From CBDCXE01 sp965223725 [NCBI: Nitrospinota bacterium] (GTDB lineage: Bacteria; Nitrospinota_A; UBA7883), in assembly GCA_965223725.1 (NCBI GenBank), contig CBDCXE010000003.1:62001-126000 (forward strand): a DNA stretch of 64,000 nucleotides, written 5' to 3'. A program made the translations under genes and the position numbers. This document shows, in pieces, positions 19,392 to 31,313 of this stretch (position 1 is its first letter; every line of letters starts with the position of its first letter). The notes beneath the pieces were generated by a model that ran no database searches, was not told where the DNA came from, and worked only from the letters and a program-made list of their open reading frames with translations.

Positions 19392-20321
19392 TTGGATAAA
19401 CTGGTAATCGGCACCCGGGGCAGCCCCCTGGCATTGTGGCAGGCCAACTGGGTGAAAGCACAGATCGAGGGTCAGCATAAGGATATATCGGTCGAGCTGG
19501 AGATCATACACACCACCGGCGACAAGATCCTGGATACACCGCTGGCGAAGGTCGGGGGCAAGGGGCTGTTCGTCAAGGAGATCGAGGTCGCCTTGTCCGA
19601 CGGCGCTATCGACCTGGCTGTCCACTCCATGAAAGATGTCCCCACCATCCTGCCGGACGATCTGGAAATCTCGATCATATGCGAGCGGGAAGATCCGCGG
19701 GACGCGTTCATCGCGCAGGAAGCCGCAACCTTCGACGACCTGCCGAAGGGCGCCAAGGTCGGCACATCGTCCCTGCGGCGTCAGGCGCAGATACTCCATC
19801 GCCGACCTGATATCGAGATCGTCTCGCTGCGGGGCAACATCGGCACCCGGATCAAAAAGCTGACCGAGCAGAACCTGGACGCCATCATGCTGGCGGCCGC
19901 CGGGCTGATACGGATGGAGCAGCAGAGCATTATCACCGAATATATGCGCAGCAGCGAATTCATCCCCGCGGTGGCCCAGGGCGCGCTGGGGATCGAAACA
20001 CGCAAGGGTGACGGCGATACCATGGAGCTGATCGGTTTTCTGAACCATGAGCCGACAGCTATCGCCGTGGGGGCGGAGCGGGCTTTCCTCGCCCGGCTGG
20101 AGGGCGGGTGCCAGGCGCCCATCGCGGCGCATGCCATATTGAGTGATGGCGCGCTGGCGCTGGAGGGGCTGGTTGGTGTGGCGGACGGATCACTGCTTTA
20201 TCGTGATATCCATAGCGGCAAGGTGGAGGATCATGAAACGATCGGCGTGTCCCTGGCCGAGACATTGCTAAAGGCCGGCGCCGACGAAATCCTGCAAGAA
20301 GTATACGGGAGCCATAGTTAA
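19392..20321 (+). CDS. hemC: Porphobilinogen deaminase (hydroxymethylbilane synthase)
   Basis: A 309-aa enzyme beginning at TTG directly after the hemA stop, with conserved KLVIGTRGSPLALWQANWVK. Further motifs are HSMKDVPT, TSSLRRQAQILHRRPD, LRGNIGTRIKK and the dipyrromethane-cofactor cysteine in EGGCQAPIAAHA. It polymerises four porphobilinogens to hydroxymethylbilane. hemA-hemC adjacency is common; hemB and hemD are not in the window. Confidence 0.97.
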   Translation: MDKLVIGTRGSPLALWQANWVKAQIEGQHKDISVELEIIHTTGDKILDTPLAKVGGKGLFVKEIEVALSDGAIDLAVHSMKDVPTILPDDLEISIICEREDPRDAFIAQEAATFDDLPKGAKVGTSSLRRQAQILHRRPDIEIVSLRGNIGTRIKKLTEQNLDAIMLAAAGLIRMEQQSIITEYMRSSEFIPAVAQGALGIETRKGDGDTMELIGFLNHEPTAIAVGAERAFLARLEGGCQAPIAAHAILSDGALALEGLVGVADGSLLYRDIHSGKVEDHETIGVSLAETLLKAGADEILQEVYGSHS

Positions 20322-20333
20322 AGTTTTACCGCC

Positions 20334-21173
20334 ATGGTCAGGATCGCTTTTCTATCAATACTTCTTTCTGCGTTGTTTACCTCTCCACCCGCGACGTTCG
20401 CCGACCCTGGCTCTGTCGAGAATGGCAAAAAAGTGTTTATGGAGCGCTGTTTCCAGTGTCACGGACCCGAAGGCAAGGGTGACGGCCCGGCGTCGACATA
20501 TCTGCCCAGGAAACCGCGGAATTTCACGCTCGGCATCTACAAAATAAAAACCAGCAAGCCGGAGTCGTACCTTGTCCGCGACGAGGATCTGTTCAACACC
20601 ATATCAAAAGGTCTGGTCGCATCCGGCATGCCGCCGTGGGAGAACATCCTGACCGTGCAGGAGCGGTGGGACCTGGTGGCGTATATAAAATCGCTCTCCG
20701 ATTTTTTTGACGGAGAGCCAAACCCGGCCCAGCTCGACCTGACGGGCAAGCCTCCATTCACCCCGGACGCGGTGGAGAAAGGGCGGAAGGCGTATATGCG
20801 GTTGAAATGTCACGAGTGCCACGGCGTCGATGGCGGAGGGGATGGCATCAAGAACCTGAAGGACGATTACGGCGTCCGCATCAGGCCGCGGGACTTGAAG
20901 AAGCCGTGGGTGTTCGTGGGACCGCACACCGAAGACGCGTTATATGCCCGGCTGACCAACGGTATGCCGCTGACCCCCATGCCCTCATACGCCGGTCGGC
21001 ACGACGACATCGCGCTGAAAATGGAGCGGTGGCATGTCGTCTATTACCTGATGGATCTGGCGGAAAAGGCGGAACAGAAAAGGGCGAGGTGGAGGACGAT
21101 CCTCATTGGGGCGGGGCTGTTGCTGATACTGGCGATCAGTCCGCTGGCCCTGGGATATTTGCGCAGCAGATAG
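20334..21173 (+). CDS. Membrane-anchored diheme cytochrome c
   Basis: A 279-aa exported protein. The signal peptide (FLSILLSALFTSPPATFA) is followed by two class I cytochrome c domains with heme motifs CFQCH (Cys39-His43) and CHECH (Cys159-His163). Likely axial methionines are in ASGMPPW and the NGMPLTPMPSY region. A C-terminal hydrophobic helix (TILIGAGLLLILAISPLALG) anchors it in the inner membrane with the hemes periplasmic. It is the last gene of the heme operon, 12 bp after hemC, which fits a shared need for heme. Its redox partner is unknown; it could serve a terminal oxidase or another respiratory complex. Confidence 0.88.
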   Translation: MVRIAFLSILLSALFTSPPATFADPGSVENGKKVFMERCFQCHGPEGKGDGPASTYLPRKPRNFTLGIYKIKTSKPESYLVRDEDLFNTISKGLVASGMPPWENILTVQERWDLVAYIKSLSDFFDGEPNPAQLDLTGKPPFTPDAVEKGRKAYMRLKCHECHGVDGGGDGIKNLKDDYGVRIRPRDLKKPWVFVGPHTEDALYARLTNGMPLTPMPSYAGRHDDIALKMERWHVVYYLMDLAEKAEQKRARWRTILIGAGLLLILAISPLALGYLRSR

Positions 21174-21175
21174 AA

Positions 21176-23610
<2,435 letters not shown>

Positions 23611-24351
23611 CTAACCCTTCGCATAAATTTTATTCGCGTTATCCAGATCGTCGGGCGAATCCACGCCGATCGAATCATGCTCCGTCTCGACACACAAAAT
23701 CTGATATCCATGTTCCAGAATACGCAACTGTTCGAGCTTTTCCAGCTTTTCCAGCGGCGATTGCTCTAAACCGGCGTATTGTAATAGAAAATCGCGGCGA
23801 AATATATAAATTCCTAGATGTTTGTAAACTGGCCGGTCCGAAGCGGAGCCATCCCGGTCGTTCGGGATCGGCAGTTTGGAAAAATATAGCGCCCTGTTTT
23901 TCAAGTCCCTGACCACCAGCGTAACGTTCGGATCGTCCGCCTCCTCCACCGTGACCGGGACGCATAAAGTGGAGACATTGACATCCGGGTTATCTATCAG
24001 GGCCGTTATGGCGCTGTTCACAGAGGCCGGGTCGATGAACGGCTCGTCACCCTGCAGATTGACCACTATATCAGCGTCAGACTGTTCCGCGACTTCCGCC
24101 ACCCGGTCGGTTCCAGACCTGTGATCCGGCGATGTCATCCGCGCGACTCCGCCAAACGCCGCCACAGCGTCCATGATCCGTTGATCGTCGGTGGCCACGA
24201 TCACTGCGTCGACCGACTCGATTTCAGAAGCGCGTTTGTAGACCAGCTCAATCATCGGTTTGTCGCCGATGGTTTTCAACGGTTTGCCAGCCAGCCTGCT
24301 GGAGCCGTATCGCGCCGGGATGACCGCCAGGACTTTTGGGGAGTCGCTCAC
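23611..24351 (-). CDS. kdsB: 3-deoxy-manno-octulosonate cytidylyltransferase (CMP-Kdo synthetase)
   Basis: A 246-aa nucleotidyltransferase of normal size with VIPARYGSSRLAGKPLKTIG at the N-terminus, DRVAEVAEQSDADIVVNLQG, and the DEPFIDP metal/sugar motif. It activates Kdo with CTP for lipid A-core assembly. First gene of the minus-strand kdsB-pyrG-kdsA set, and 12 bp downstream of the sugar transferase gene, so all four may be co-transcribed. Confidence 0.97.
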   Translation of the reverse strand: MSDSPKVLAVIPARYGSSRLAGKPLKTIGDKPMIELVYKRASEIESVDAVIVATDDQRIMDAVAAFGGVARMTSPDHRSGTDRVAEVAEQSDADIVVNLQGDEPFIDPASVNSAITALIDNPDVNVSTLCVPVTVEEADDPNVTLVVRDLKNRALYFSKLPIPNDRDGSASDRPVYKHLGIYIFRRDFLLQYAGLEQSPLEKLEKLEQLRILEHGYQILCVETEHDSIGVDSPDDLDNANKIYAKG

Positions 24352-24363
24352 TGAGATTCACCG

Positions 24364-25767
24364 CTAGTATGCATGACGATTTATAAAACCTTTCCAGATG
24401 GTCAGCCACAGTATTTTGATATCGAACTTCAGCGACCAGTTTTCTATGTAGTAGAGGTCATACTCTATCCGCCGCTCCAGGGACGTGTTGCCCCGCAGGC
24501 CGTTGACCTGCGCCCAGCCGGTTATACCCGCCTTCATTTTGTGGCGCAGCATATACATCGGCACAGTTTTTCTGAAATCCTCCACAAACACCGGCCGCTC
24601 CGGCCGTGGCCCTACAAGGCTCATATTGCCTTGCAACACGTTAAAAAGCTGGGGCAGCTCATCCAGGCTGGTCTTCCGCAGAAACGCGCCGATCCGTGTG
24701 CGCCGATCATCGTTCTGCGCGGCCCAGGTGGCGCCGGTCTCTTTCTCCGAATTTTCCCTCATAGAGCGGAACTTGTATATGGTGAACGCCTCGCCCCCCA
24801 GGCTCATTCGCTCCTGCTTGTATAGTATCGGCCCTTTCGACTCCAGCTTTATCAACAGGGAAATGATAAGCAGCACAGGCAACCAGATGATGATAAATAT
24901 AATAGAGAATATTATGTCGAACGCCCGTTTGAACACCACGTTCCAGCCATACATCGGGCTTTCCGACAACGAGACTAGCGGTATCCCGTCGAAATCCTCT
25001 ATGCTGGCGTTGAGCCGTATGAACTGCATCACATCCGGGGCCAGCTTGATATCCACCGGCTCATCACCCAGCAGCTCCAATGTTTTCTCCAGCCGTTCAT
25101 AGGCCTGATGCGGCAGGGCTATGAAAATCTGGTCGATGTCATGCTCGTCGATCATTGTTTTCGCTTCGTCGATGGTTCCGATGACCTTGTAACCGTGGTG
25201 GACCTTGCCGATGTCGCTCTCATCATCCGCCAGCATACCGACCACGACGATGCCAGACTCCGGATGGCGCGCAAAGGTTTCCGCCAGGGTCTGGCCCAGC
25301 TTGCCCGCGCCGATGATCAGGATATAGCGCAGGTTATAGCCTTTGCGGCGCGCCTCGCGCAGGATGGTCCTGATCACAGCGTGGGATATCATCAGGGAGA
25401 TGGTGCTGGTCCCCCAGAATATACCCATAAACAGCCGCGAAAATGAAAACTCACGATAGAAAAAAGCGGCCGCCAACGTAATCACCATGGCGATGGCGGC
25501 GGACCGGAATATCCGGAAATATTCGTTGAACCGCGAGTCGGACCGCATCGGCGAGTATAACCCGCCCAGCCGCAACGCGATGAACCAGACCAGGGCCAGC
25601 GCCGGGATGAAATAGAGGTATTGATACAGCGGCGGCACACCCTTGGTGACAGGGAACAGGCCGGAACCGAAACGGATATAGTAGGTGGCGATCCAGGAGA
25701 AAATGACGACACCGATGTCCACCAGCAACATAATCGAAAGAAAAAGCTGGTTATGTTTCTTAAGCAT
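24364..25767 (-). CDS. Undecaprenyl-phosphate glycosyl-1-phosphate transferase (WcaJ/WbaP-type)
   Basis: A 467-aa membrane protein. About four N-terminal helices are followed by a CoA-binding-like Rossmann segment (YILIIGAGKLGQTLAETFAR, about residues 150-240), another helix (about 285-305), and the bacterial sugar transferase domain with YKFRSMREN, DELPQLFNVLQG, SLVGPRPERPVF and GITGWAQVNG. It transfers a sugar-1-phosphate (often glucose or galactose) to undecaprenyl phosphate, starting exopolysaccharide, capsule or O-antigen repeats. The exact sugar cannot be predicted. No other glycosyltransferases are adjacent; the 4.5-kb O-antigen ligase may be functionally related. Confidence 0.9.
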   Translation of the reverse strand: MLKKHNQLFLSIMLLVDIGVVIFSWIATYYIRFGSGLFPVTKGVPPLYQYLYFIPALALVWFIALRLGGLYSPMRSDSRFNEYFRIFRSAAIAMVITLAAAFFYREFSFSRLFMGIFWGTSTISLMISHAVIRTILREARRKGYNLRYILIIGAGKLGQTLAETFARHPESGIVVVGMLADDESDIGKVHHGYKVIGTIDEAKTMIDEHDIDQIFIALPHQAYERLEKTLELLGDEPVDIKLAPDVMQFIRLNASIEDFDGIPLVSLSESPMYGWNVVFKRAFDIIFSIIFIIIWLPVLLIISLLIKLESKGPILYKQERMSLGGEAFTIYKFRSMRENSEKETGATWAAQNDDRRTRIGAFLRKTSLDELPQLFNVLQGNMSLVGPRPERPVFVEDFRKTVPMYMLRHKMKAGITGWAQVNGLRGNTSLERRIEYDLYYIENWSLKFDIKILWLTIWKGFINRHAY

Positions 25768-25932
25768 ATAACGATGAAATAGTCGGGGTCAGCTTTTTGT
25801 CGTTTTTCATATTATCCGTAATCGTTCAAAACCTGCATGTTAAAGGTTTTCAGAAAATTTTAGCACTTAATCACAACGATGCAAAATTTTTCATCTGCGC
25901 CAGGTTTCCGCTGTCGTCATGATTGCGCGCGC

Positions 25933-26421
25933 TTACTTTTTCATGGCCCTGTCGATGTCGCGCTTTGCGTCTTTTTCCTTGAGATCATAGCGCTTGTCAT
26001 ACATTTTTTTCCCTTTGCCGATGCCCAGCTCCAGCTTCACCCTGCCGTTTTTGAAATATATTTTCAGCGGCACGAGGGTCAGCCCCTTCTCCTTCACCGA
26101 TTTTGTCAGCTTGATAATCTGCTTTTTATGCAACAGCAGCTTCCGCTCGCGGGTCGGGTTATATTCCGCAAACGTGTTCAGGTTTTTATATGGCGAGATA
26201 TGAGAGCCGGATAGCCATACCTCACCATTCCTGATTTTCGCGTATGCGTCCTTCAGGCTGATCTTCCCTTCCCGGATCGATTTCACCTCGGCGCCTTTCA
26301 GGACCACGCCCGCCTCCATCGATTCGAGGATATGATAATCGTGGCGCGCCTTGCGGTTCTGTATCGATGGTGGCCCGGCGCGCTTTACGTCAGCGCCAGA
26401 TTTTTTCTTTTTTCTGGCCAT
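25933..26421 (-). CDS. smpB: SsrA-binding protein SmpB
   Basis: A 162-aa protein with an N-terminal lysine-rich lead, then QNRKARHDYHILESMEAGVV, LKGAEVKSIREGKISLKDAY and a basic C-terminal tail (YDLKEKDAKRDIDRAMKK) that enters the ribosomal mRNA channel. SmpB delivers tmRNA to stalled ribosomes. It lies 12 bp downstream of hisF on the same strand. No tmRNA gene was recognised in the window; the 165-bp gap downstream (25768-25932) shows nothing clear. Confidence 0.97.
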   Translation of the reverse strand: MARKKKKSGADVKRAGPPSIQNRKARHDYHILESMEAGVVLKGAEVKSIREGKISLKDAYAKIRNGEVWLSGSHISPYKNLNTFAEYNPTRERKLLLHKKQIIKLTKSVKEKGLTLVPLKIYFKNGRVKLELGIGKGKKMYDKRYDLKEKDAKRDIDRAMKK

Positions 26422-26433
26422 GGTTCTATCGCA

Positions 26434-27210
26434 CTAGCCGTGCGCTTCCGGATCGCGCACCGGCACACCCTTGCCGCGCAGATATTCTTTCGCTTCGCCC
26501 ACAGTATATTCCTGGAAGTGAAATATCGACGCGGCCAGCGCGGCGTCCGCCTCGCCTTCGGTCACCCCTTCATACAGATGCTCCAGGTTGCCCACCCCGC
26601 CGGAAGCTATGACAGGGACGCCCACAGCCCGGCTGACAGCGCGGGTAAGCTCCAGGTCATAGCCTTCTTTGGTGCCGTCGGCGTCCATCGATGTCAGCAA
26701 TATTTCGCCCGCGCCGAGGTTCTCCATCTTCTTCGCCCACTCCACCGCGTCCAGCCCGGTCGGCTCCCGCCCGCCGTGGGTATAGACCTCCCATCCGCCA
26801 CCTTTATTTCTTTTTGCGTCGATGGCCACCACGATGCATTGACGGCCAAACCGCTGGGCCGCCTGGCCCACGAACTCCGGATTTTTCACGGCGGCGGTGT
26901 TGATCGCCACCTTGTCGGCCCCGGCGCGCAGCAGGTTGTGGATATCCTCCAGCACCCGGACGCCACCACCCACGGTCAACGGCATAAACACCTGCTCGGC
27001 GGTATGGGCCACCACGTCGAGGATGATGTTCCGCTTCTCGCTGGAGGCGGTGATATCGAGGAAGGTCAACTCGTCGGCGCCTTGCTTGTCATAGGCTTTC
27101 GCCACCTCCACCGGGTCGCCTGCGTCGCGCAGATCGAGGAATTTTACACCTTTGACGACTCTGCCCTCTTTGACATCGAGGCATGGAATAATTCTCCTGC
27201 GCAGCGTCAT
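26434..27210 (-). CDS. hisF: Imidazole glycerol phosphate synthase subunit HisF
   Basis: A 258-aa TIM barrel beginning [20 protein letters not shown], with [20 protein letters not shown] and [17 protein letters not shown] phosphate-binding motifs. With HisH it converts PRFAR and glutamine-derived ammonia to imidazole glycerol phosphate and AICAR. The ATG overlaps the hisA stop (ATGA). hisH is not adjacent in this window. Confidence 0.98.
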   Translation of the reverse strand: MTLRRRIIPCLDVKEGRVVKGVKFLDLRDAGDPVEVAKAYDKQGADELTFLDITASSEKRNIILDVVAHTAEQVFMPLTVGGGVRVLEDIHNLLRAGADKVAINTAAVKNPEFVGQAAQRFGRQCIVVAIDAKRNKGGGWEVYTHGGREPTGLDAVEWAKKMENLGAGEILLTSMDADGTKEGYDLELTRAVSRAVGVPVIASGGVGNLEHLYEGVTEGEADAALAASIFHFQEYTVGEAKEYLRGKGVPVRDPEAHG

Positions 27211-27944
27211 TTTCCTGTGGCTCCGTTTAAAGCTGCGATTGCGTCCTTAAGTTCCAGCGCGCCGTCGTACAGCGCTTTGCCGATTATCATCGAGTCCACG
27301 CCCGATTTCTCCAGCTCCGCTATCGCCTTCACATCGTCCAGCGAAGTAACGCCGCCGGAGGCTGTCACCGGCAGGCTGATGCTTTCGGCGAAGGAGCGCA
27401 ACCCTTCGATGTTCGCCCCCTCCAGCATGCCATCGCGCGATATGTCTGTGTATATGATCCCGGAGGCGCCCATGTCAGCGAACTTCTCCGCCAGCTCCAC
27501 CGGATCCAGGTCGGATGTTTCCAGCCAGCCTTTGGTGGCCGGTTTGCCATCCTTCACATCGATGCCGACCAGGATACGATCTGGGAACAGATCGGCCGCC
27601 GCCAGCACAAGGTCCGGGTTTTCGATGGCCGCAGTGCCCAGGATCACCTGCGATACGCCCAGGTCCAGATAGTCGCTGACCGTCTGCACGGACCGGATGC
27701 CGCCCCCTATCTCCACCGGGACTTCGACACGGTCGGCGATCGCCTTGATCGCGTCCCTGTTCACCGGCCGCCCCGCCTTGGCGCCATCGAGGTCCACCAG
27801 GTGCAGCCCTTCAGCGCCCATGTTCACCCAATCGGCCGCCATGGCGGCCGGGTCATCGGAATAGACGGTCACATCGTTATAGTCGCCCCGGCGCAGACGA
27901 ACGCATTTGCCGTCCAGCAGGTCGATCGCAGGTAATATTCGCAT
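27207..27944 (-). CDS. hisA: Phosphoribosylformimino-AICAR isomerase
   Basis: A 245-aa TIM barrel with [20 protein letters not shown] at the N-terminus, [16 protein letters not shown] and [16 protein letters not shown]. It performs the Amadori rearrangement just before the HisF/HisH step. Its TGA overlaps the hisF start. It is divergent from the cation transporter at 28 kb; the 58-bp gap must hold both promoters. Confidence 0.98.
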   Translation of the reverse strand: MRILPAIDLLDGKCVRLRRGDYNDVTVYSDDPAAMAADWVNMGAEGLHLVDLDGAKAGRPVNRDAIKAIADRVEVPVEIGGGIRSVQTVSDYLDLGVSQVILGTAAIENPDLVLAAADLFPDRILVGIDVKDGKPATKGWLETSDLDPVELAEKFADMGASGIIYTDISRDGMLEGANIEGLRSFAESISLPVTASGGVTSLDDVKAIAELEKSGVDSMIIGKALYDGALELKDAIAALNGATGK

Positions 27945-28002
27945 TATTACAGTAGTCCAAATTTTGTATGATAATATCTCTTTTTAAAACAGTTTGGGAA
28001 CA

Positions 28003-29187
28003 ATGCACGATTTTAACACGGCAGACAGCGCTGTCCACAACAGAGACGAACGGGCGCATGAAGCCAAGAAAGTAACCATAGTCGGTTCGATCCTCAACCT
28101 GGCGCTGGCGATCGGTAAATTCGCCGCAGGGATCATCGGCGGATCGTCCGCCATGATCGCCGACGCGTTCCATTCCCTCACCGACCTTGTGACCGACGGC
28201 ATGATCTATCTCTCGGTCAGCATAGCCTCGCAGGAGGCGGACGAGGACCACCCGTATGGCCATGGCCGGGCGGAGACCATCGGCGCGGCCGCCACCGGCG
28301 CGGCGCTGGTGCTGGTTGGCATTGGGCTGACCATAAAAATCGTGGAGAACCTGGTATCGGGCGAGCTGACCATACCGACCTGGCCCGCGCTGATAGCAGG
28401 CGTGATATCGATCATCGTCAAGGAAGCTTTGTATCACTACACAGTCCGGGTGGGCCGGAAGTATAACAACCAGGCGATAGTGGCCAACGCCTGGCACCAC
28501 AGGACCGACTCCATATCCTCCATCGCCGCGTTCATAGGGATCGGCGGCGCGATGATCGGCTTTCCTATCCTCGACCCGATCGCCGCCATTTTTGTTGTGT
28601 TCATGATCGCCAAGGCGGGGTGGGAGATCTGCTGGGACGCGTTGCAGGAGCTGATGGATGTATCGGTTTCTCCCGAAGAAACGGCGGAGTTCGAAAAGAT
28701 CATCAAGGAAACCGAGGGCGTGATCAGCCACCATGAGCTGAAGACCCGGAAGGTGGGCGGGGACAAATTCGTTGATGTCCATATACAGGTCCAGCCGAAA
28801 ATTTCGGTGTCGGAGGCTCATAACATAGCCGAAACGGTCCGCGCCAACCTCCAGAACCGCGCAAAGGTCACCGACGCGCTGGTCCATATCGACGCGGAGG
28901 AGGATATGTATTATCGGCTGGCGAAGGTGGACCGCGGGTTGATCGAAGAGAAGGTGCGCGCATTCGCCGAGCCGGTGGAGGGGATCGATGGGATATCCAA
29001 CCTGACGATCCATTATCTGGGCGGCAAGACCTTTCTGGAGCTGGATATCGATATCGATGACAACGTCACCATCGCCCAGGCGAAGGATAAAGTCGCCACA
29101 TTGAAAGCGGAGATAGAGAGAGATGAGCTGATTCATGGCGCGGTGATCCATGGGAAACTTACGGACGACACCTTCCATGGTCCATGA
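28003..29187 (+). CDS. Cation diffusion facilitator (CDF) family metal transporter
   Basis: About 394 aa. Six membrane segments span roughly residues 25-215, with CDF metal-site motifs DAFHSLTDLVTDG, DEDHPYGHGRAETIG and HHRTDSISSIAAFIG. The C-terminal cytoplasmic dimerisation region is long, possibly with a duplicated ZT-dimer fold. CDF proteins export divalent cations such as Zn, Fe, Mn, Co or Cd by proton antiport; the metal cannot be assigned. ATG 28003, five bases after GGGA, is preferred to TTG 27994. The tail overlaps the next gene's start by 11 bp. Confidence 0.92.
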   Translation: MHDFNTADSAVHNRDERAHEAKKVTIVGSILNLALAIGKFAAGIIGGSSAMIADAFHSLTDLVTDGMIYLSVSIASQEADEDHPYGHGRAETIGAAATGAALVLVGIGLTIKIVENLVSGELTIPTWPALIAGVISIIVKEALYHYTVRVGRKYNNQAIVANAWHHRTDSISSIAAFIGIGGAMIGFPILDPIAAIFVVFMIAKAGWEICWDALQELMDVSVSPEETAEFEKIIKETEGVISHHELKTRKVGGDKFVDVHIQVQPKISVSEAHNIAETVRANLQNRAKVTDALVHIDAEEDMYYRLAKVDRGLIEEKVRAFAEPVEGIDGISNLTIHYLGGKTFLELDIDIDDNVTIAQAKDKVATLKAEIERDELIHGAVIHGKLTDDTFHGP

Positions 29188-30370
29188 CAAATTGATATCT
29201 TCCAACATCCGCTCGATCATGGAGCGCTCTTCCTGGATCAGGAAAATGTTCGAGGAGGGCGCGGCGCTGAAGGCGGAACATGGCGCGGAGAACATCTGCG
29301 ACTTCACCCTCGGCAACCCGGTGATGGAGCCACCGGAGGCGGTGAAGCAAACATTGGCCGAGCTGATATCCAACCCAGCGCCCGGCGCCAGCCGGTATAT
29401 GCCGAACGCCGGCCTGCCGGATGTACGTTCGAAAATAGCGCAGAGCGTGAGCGACCGGACCGAGCTGGGGTTCACCCATGAAAACATAATCATGACCGTG
29501 GGCGCGGGCGGCGCGTTGAACGTGATAATCAAGGCGCTGGTCGACCCGGGCGACGAGATCATGGTGGTGGCGCCGTATTTCGCTGAATATACTTTCTACG
29601 CCAGCAACCACCAGGCGATTATCAAGGTTGCGGAGAGTGATGGCAATTTCCAGCTCGACCCAGCGGCGATGGAAAAGGCGGTGAACGAAAAAACGAGGAT
29701 CGCGCTGTTGAACTCGCCCAACAACCCGACAGGGGCGGTCTATCCCGCGAAGTCGTTACAAGCTGTAGGTGATGTTTTGCAGAAGGCTTCGGAGCAGTTC
29801 GGGCGGCCGATCTACCTGGTGATGGACGAGCCATACAGGAAGCTCACCTACGATGATGTGGTCGTCCCTGATGTTTTCGCCAGTTATGAAAACGTGATCA
29901 CCGCCACCTCACACTCCAAGGACCTGAACCTGCCGGGCGAGCGGATCGGGTATATCGCCATCAGCCCAAACATTGATGGAGCCGAACTGCTGGGCGAGGC
30001 GATGGCGCTCTCTAACCGTATCCTCGGTTTCGTCAACGCGCCTGCCCTGTTCCAGCGCCTCAGCGCCCGGTCGCAGGATGTGTCGTGCGATATGTCGGAA
30101 TATGCGGCTAACCGCAAAACATTGGTGGATGGTTTACGCAGTATCGGCTATGACCTTACGCAGCCCGACGGCGGATTCTACTTGTTTCCCAAATCGCCAA
30201 TTGAGGATGAGGTCGAGTTTGTCTCGGCGCTGCGGGAGCGCAATATATTGGTAGTGCCCGGCTCCGGGTTCGGGCGGGGCGGCCATTTCCGCATAGCCTT
30301 CTGCTGCGCCAACGAAGTCTGCGAGCGGGCGTTGCCCGGCTTCGAAGAAGCTTACAAGGCGTTCAGCTGA
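29177..30370 (+). CDS. Pyridoxal-phosphate aminotransferase, class I/II
   Basis: About 397 aa. Fold-type I motifs are present: FTLGNPVMEPPEAV, SPNNPTGAVYP, MDEPYRKLTYDD, the PLP lysine in SHSKDLNLPGERIGY, and VVPGSGFGRGGHFRIAF near the C-terminus. It transfers amino groups between an amino acid and a 2-oxo acid; substrate is undetermined, though the family is close to aspartate/alanine aminotransferases. ATG 29177 (MVHDKL) lies just before the CDF stop; a longer GTG/ATG start upstream would overlap more. Its 3' end overlaps the convergent folBK stop by eight bases. Confidence 0.92.
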   Translation: MVHDKLISSNIRSIMERSSWIRKMFEEGAALKAEHGAENICDFTLGNPVMEPPEAVKQTLAELISNPAPGASRYMPNAGLPDVRSKIAQSVSDRTELGFTHENIIMTVGAGGALNVIIKALVDPGDEIMVVAPYFAEYTFYASNHQAIIKVAESDGNFQLDPAAMEKAVNEKTRIALLNSPNNPTGAVYPAKSLQAVGDVLQKASEQFGRPIYLVMDEPYRKLTYDDVVVPDVFASYENVITATSHSKDLNLPGERIGYIAISPNIDGAELLGEAMALSNRILGFVNAPALFQRLSARSQDVSCDMSEYAANRKTLVDGLRSIGYDLTQPDGGFYLFPKSPIEDEVEFVSALRERNILVVPGSGFGRGGHFRIAFCCANEVCERALPGFEEAYKAFS

Positions 30371-31217
30371 ATTTCAGGTCGACCTTCTCTATCCGCAGGT
30401 TTGGTTCAGCAAAAGTCGGCTTTGTGTCGCTCAAGGTCTTGCCCTCCTCGCCAGGCACGATCAGGTCGGCCGCGATGTCGAGCATGGGGTAGTAGACGAA
30501 CTGCTGGGTTAATAGCTGTTTGTGCGGCAGCGTTCCACCATTATAGTCACACACCTTGTCGCCATACAGCAGCAGATCGATATCGAGCTGGCGCGGCTCG
30601 AACTTGTCCAGCGTCCGGTTCCTGCCCACCAGCTCCTCTATCCAGCGCGCCTCGGAGCGGACCGCGAAGAGATCCTTGTCGGTCGTAAGCTCCAGCGCCA
30701 GGTTGAGGTAATCTGGCTGCGGGCCCTTGGCGCCCCACACCTCCGATTTATAGACCGGCGATATCGCCACAACCTCGAACCGGGAGCGGATCAGCTCCAG
30801 CCCGGCTGTTATATTTTTTTCCGGCTCTATGTTGCCGCCCAACCCGAAATAAATGGTGACCATCGGCTGTGGCCGCACGATCTGGATCGATACGTTTTGC
30901 GAGCCGCGGACCGCGCCCGGTTTGGAGACGGTCACCTTCGCCTGTCGCACGCCTTTATGGGCGAGGCACAGCTGGGCCACTTTTTCCGCCATGGTTTCGA
31001 TCAGGAAGAACTGGCTCGGCTCTATCAGGCATATGATCTCCTTCGATATATTTTTATAATCGACGGTGTGCTCTATATTGTCGGTGGAGGCCGCCTGCGA
31101 TATGTCGCAATCCAGCTCGAAGCTGATCTCCACCTTCTGCTTTGTTTTCCGCTCCCAGTCGAATATGCCGATGACGCATTCGATCTCCAGCCGGTCCAGT
31201 ATTATTTTGTCGTTCAT
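30363..31217 (-). CDS. Bifunctional dihydroneopterin aldolase / HPPK (FolB-FolK fusion)
   Basis: A 284-aa fusion. Residues about 1-120 are FolB (IILDRLEIECVIGIFDWERK, VSKPGAVRGSQNVSI). Residues about 125-284 are FolK (YFGLGGNIEPEKNI and EPRQLDIDLLLYGDKV). It carries two consecutive steps of folate synthesis: retro-aldol cleavage of dihydroneopterin and pyrophosphorylation of 6-hydroxymethyl-dihydropterin. ATG 31217 has GGAGA at good spacing; an ATG at 31220 is possible but too close to it. It is a single-gene transcript between two plus-strand genes. FolB-FolK fusions are known in other bacteria. Confidence 0.95.
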   Translation of the reverse strand: MNDKIILDRLEIECVIGIFDWERKTKQKVEISFELDCDISQAASTDNIEHTVDYKNISKEIICLIEPSQFFLIETMAEKVAQLCLAHKGVRQAKVTVSKPGAVRGSQNVSIQIVRPQPMVTIYFGLGGNIEPEKNITAGLELIRSRFEVVAISPVYKSEVWGAKGPQPDYLNLALELTTDKDLFAVRSEARWIEELVGRNRTLDKFEPRQLDIDLLLYGDKVCDYNGGTLPHKQLLTQQFVYYPMLDIAADLIVPGEEGKTLSDTKPTFAEPNLRIEKVDLKFS

Positions 31218-31313
31218 CATTCTCCTGCCATTAAATCGGATCAATTTATGATAATGCAGTTTCCATTAATTGCTATCTATTTTATATTGGGCCGAGGAGG
31301 ATTTTTGATATTC

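Noticed and set aside
17997-20132. 711-codon open frame on the minus strand
   Set aside because: Entirely antisense to hemA and hemC, which are certain genes; His/Leu/Gln-rich composition is typical of shadow frames.
26332-27672. 446-codon open frame on the plus strand
   Set aside because: Antisense to smpB, hisF and hisA. No domain.
27877-29562. 561-codon open frame on the minus strand
   Set aside because: Antisense to the CDF transporter and aminotransferase starts. No recognisable protein.
30522-31313. Long upstream extension of the exported unknown gene
   Set aside because: Lies antisense to folBK; the signal peptide at 31314 marks the real start.
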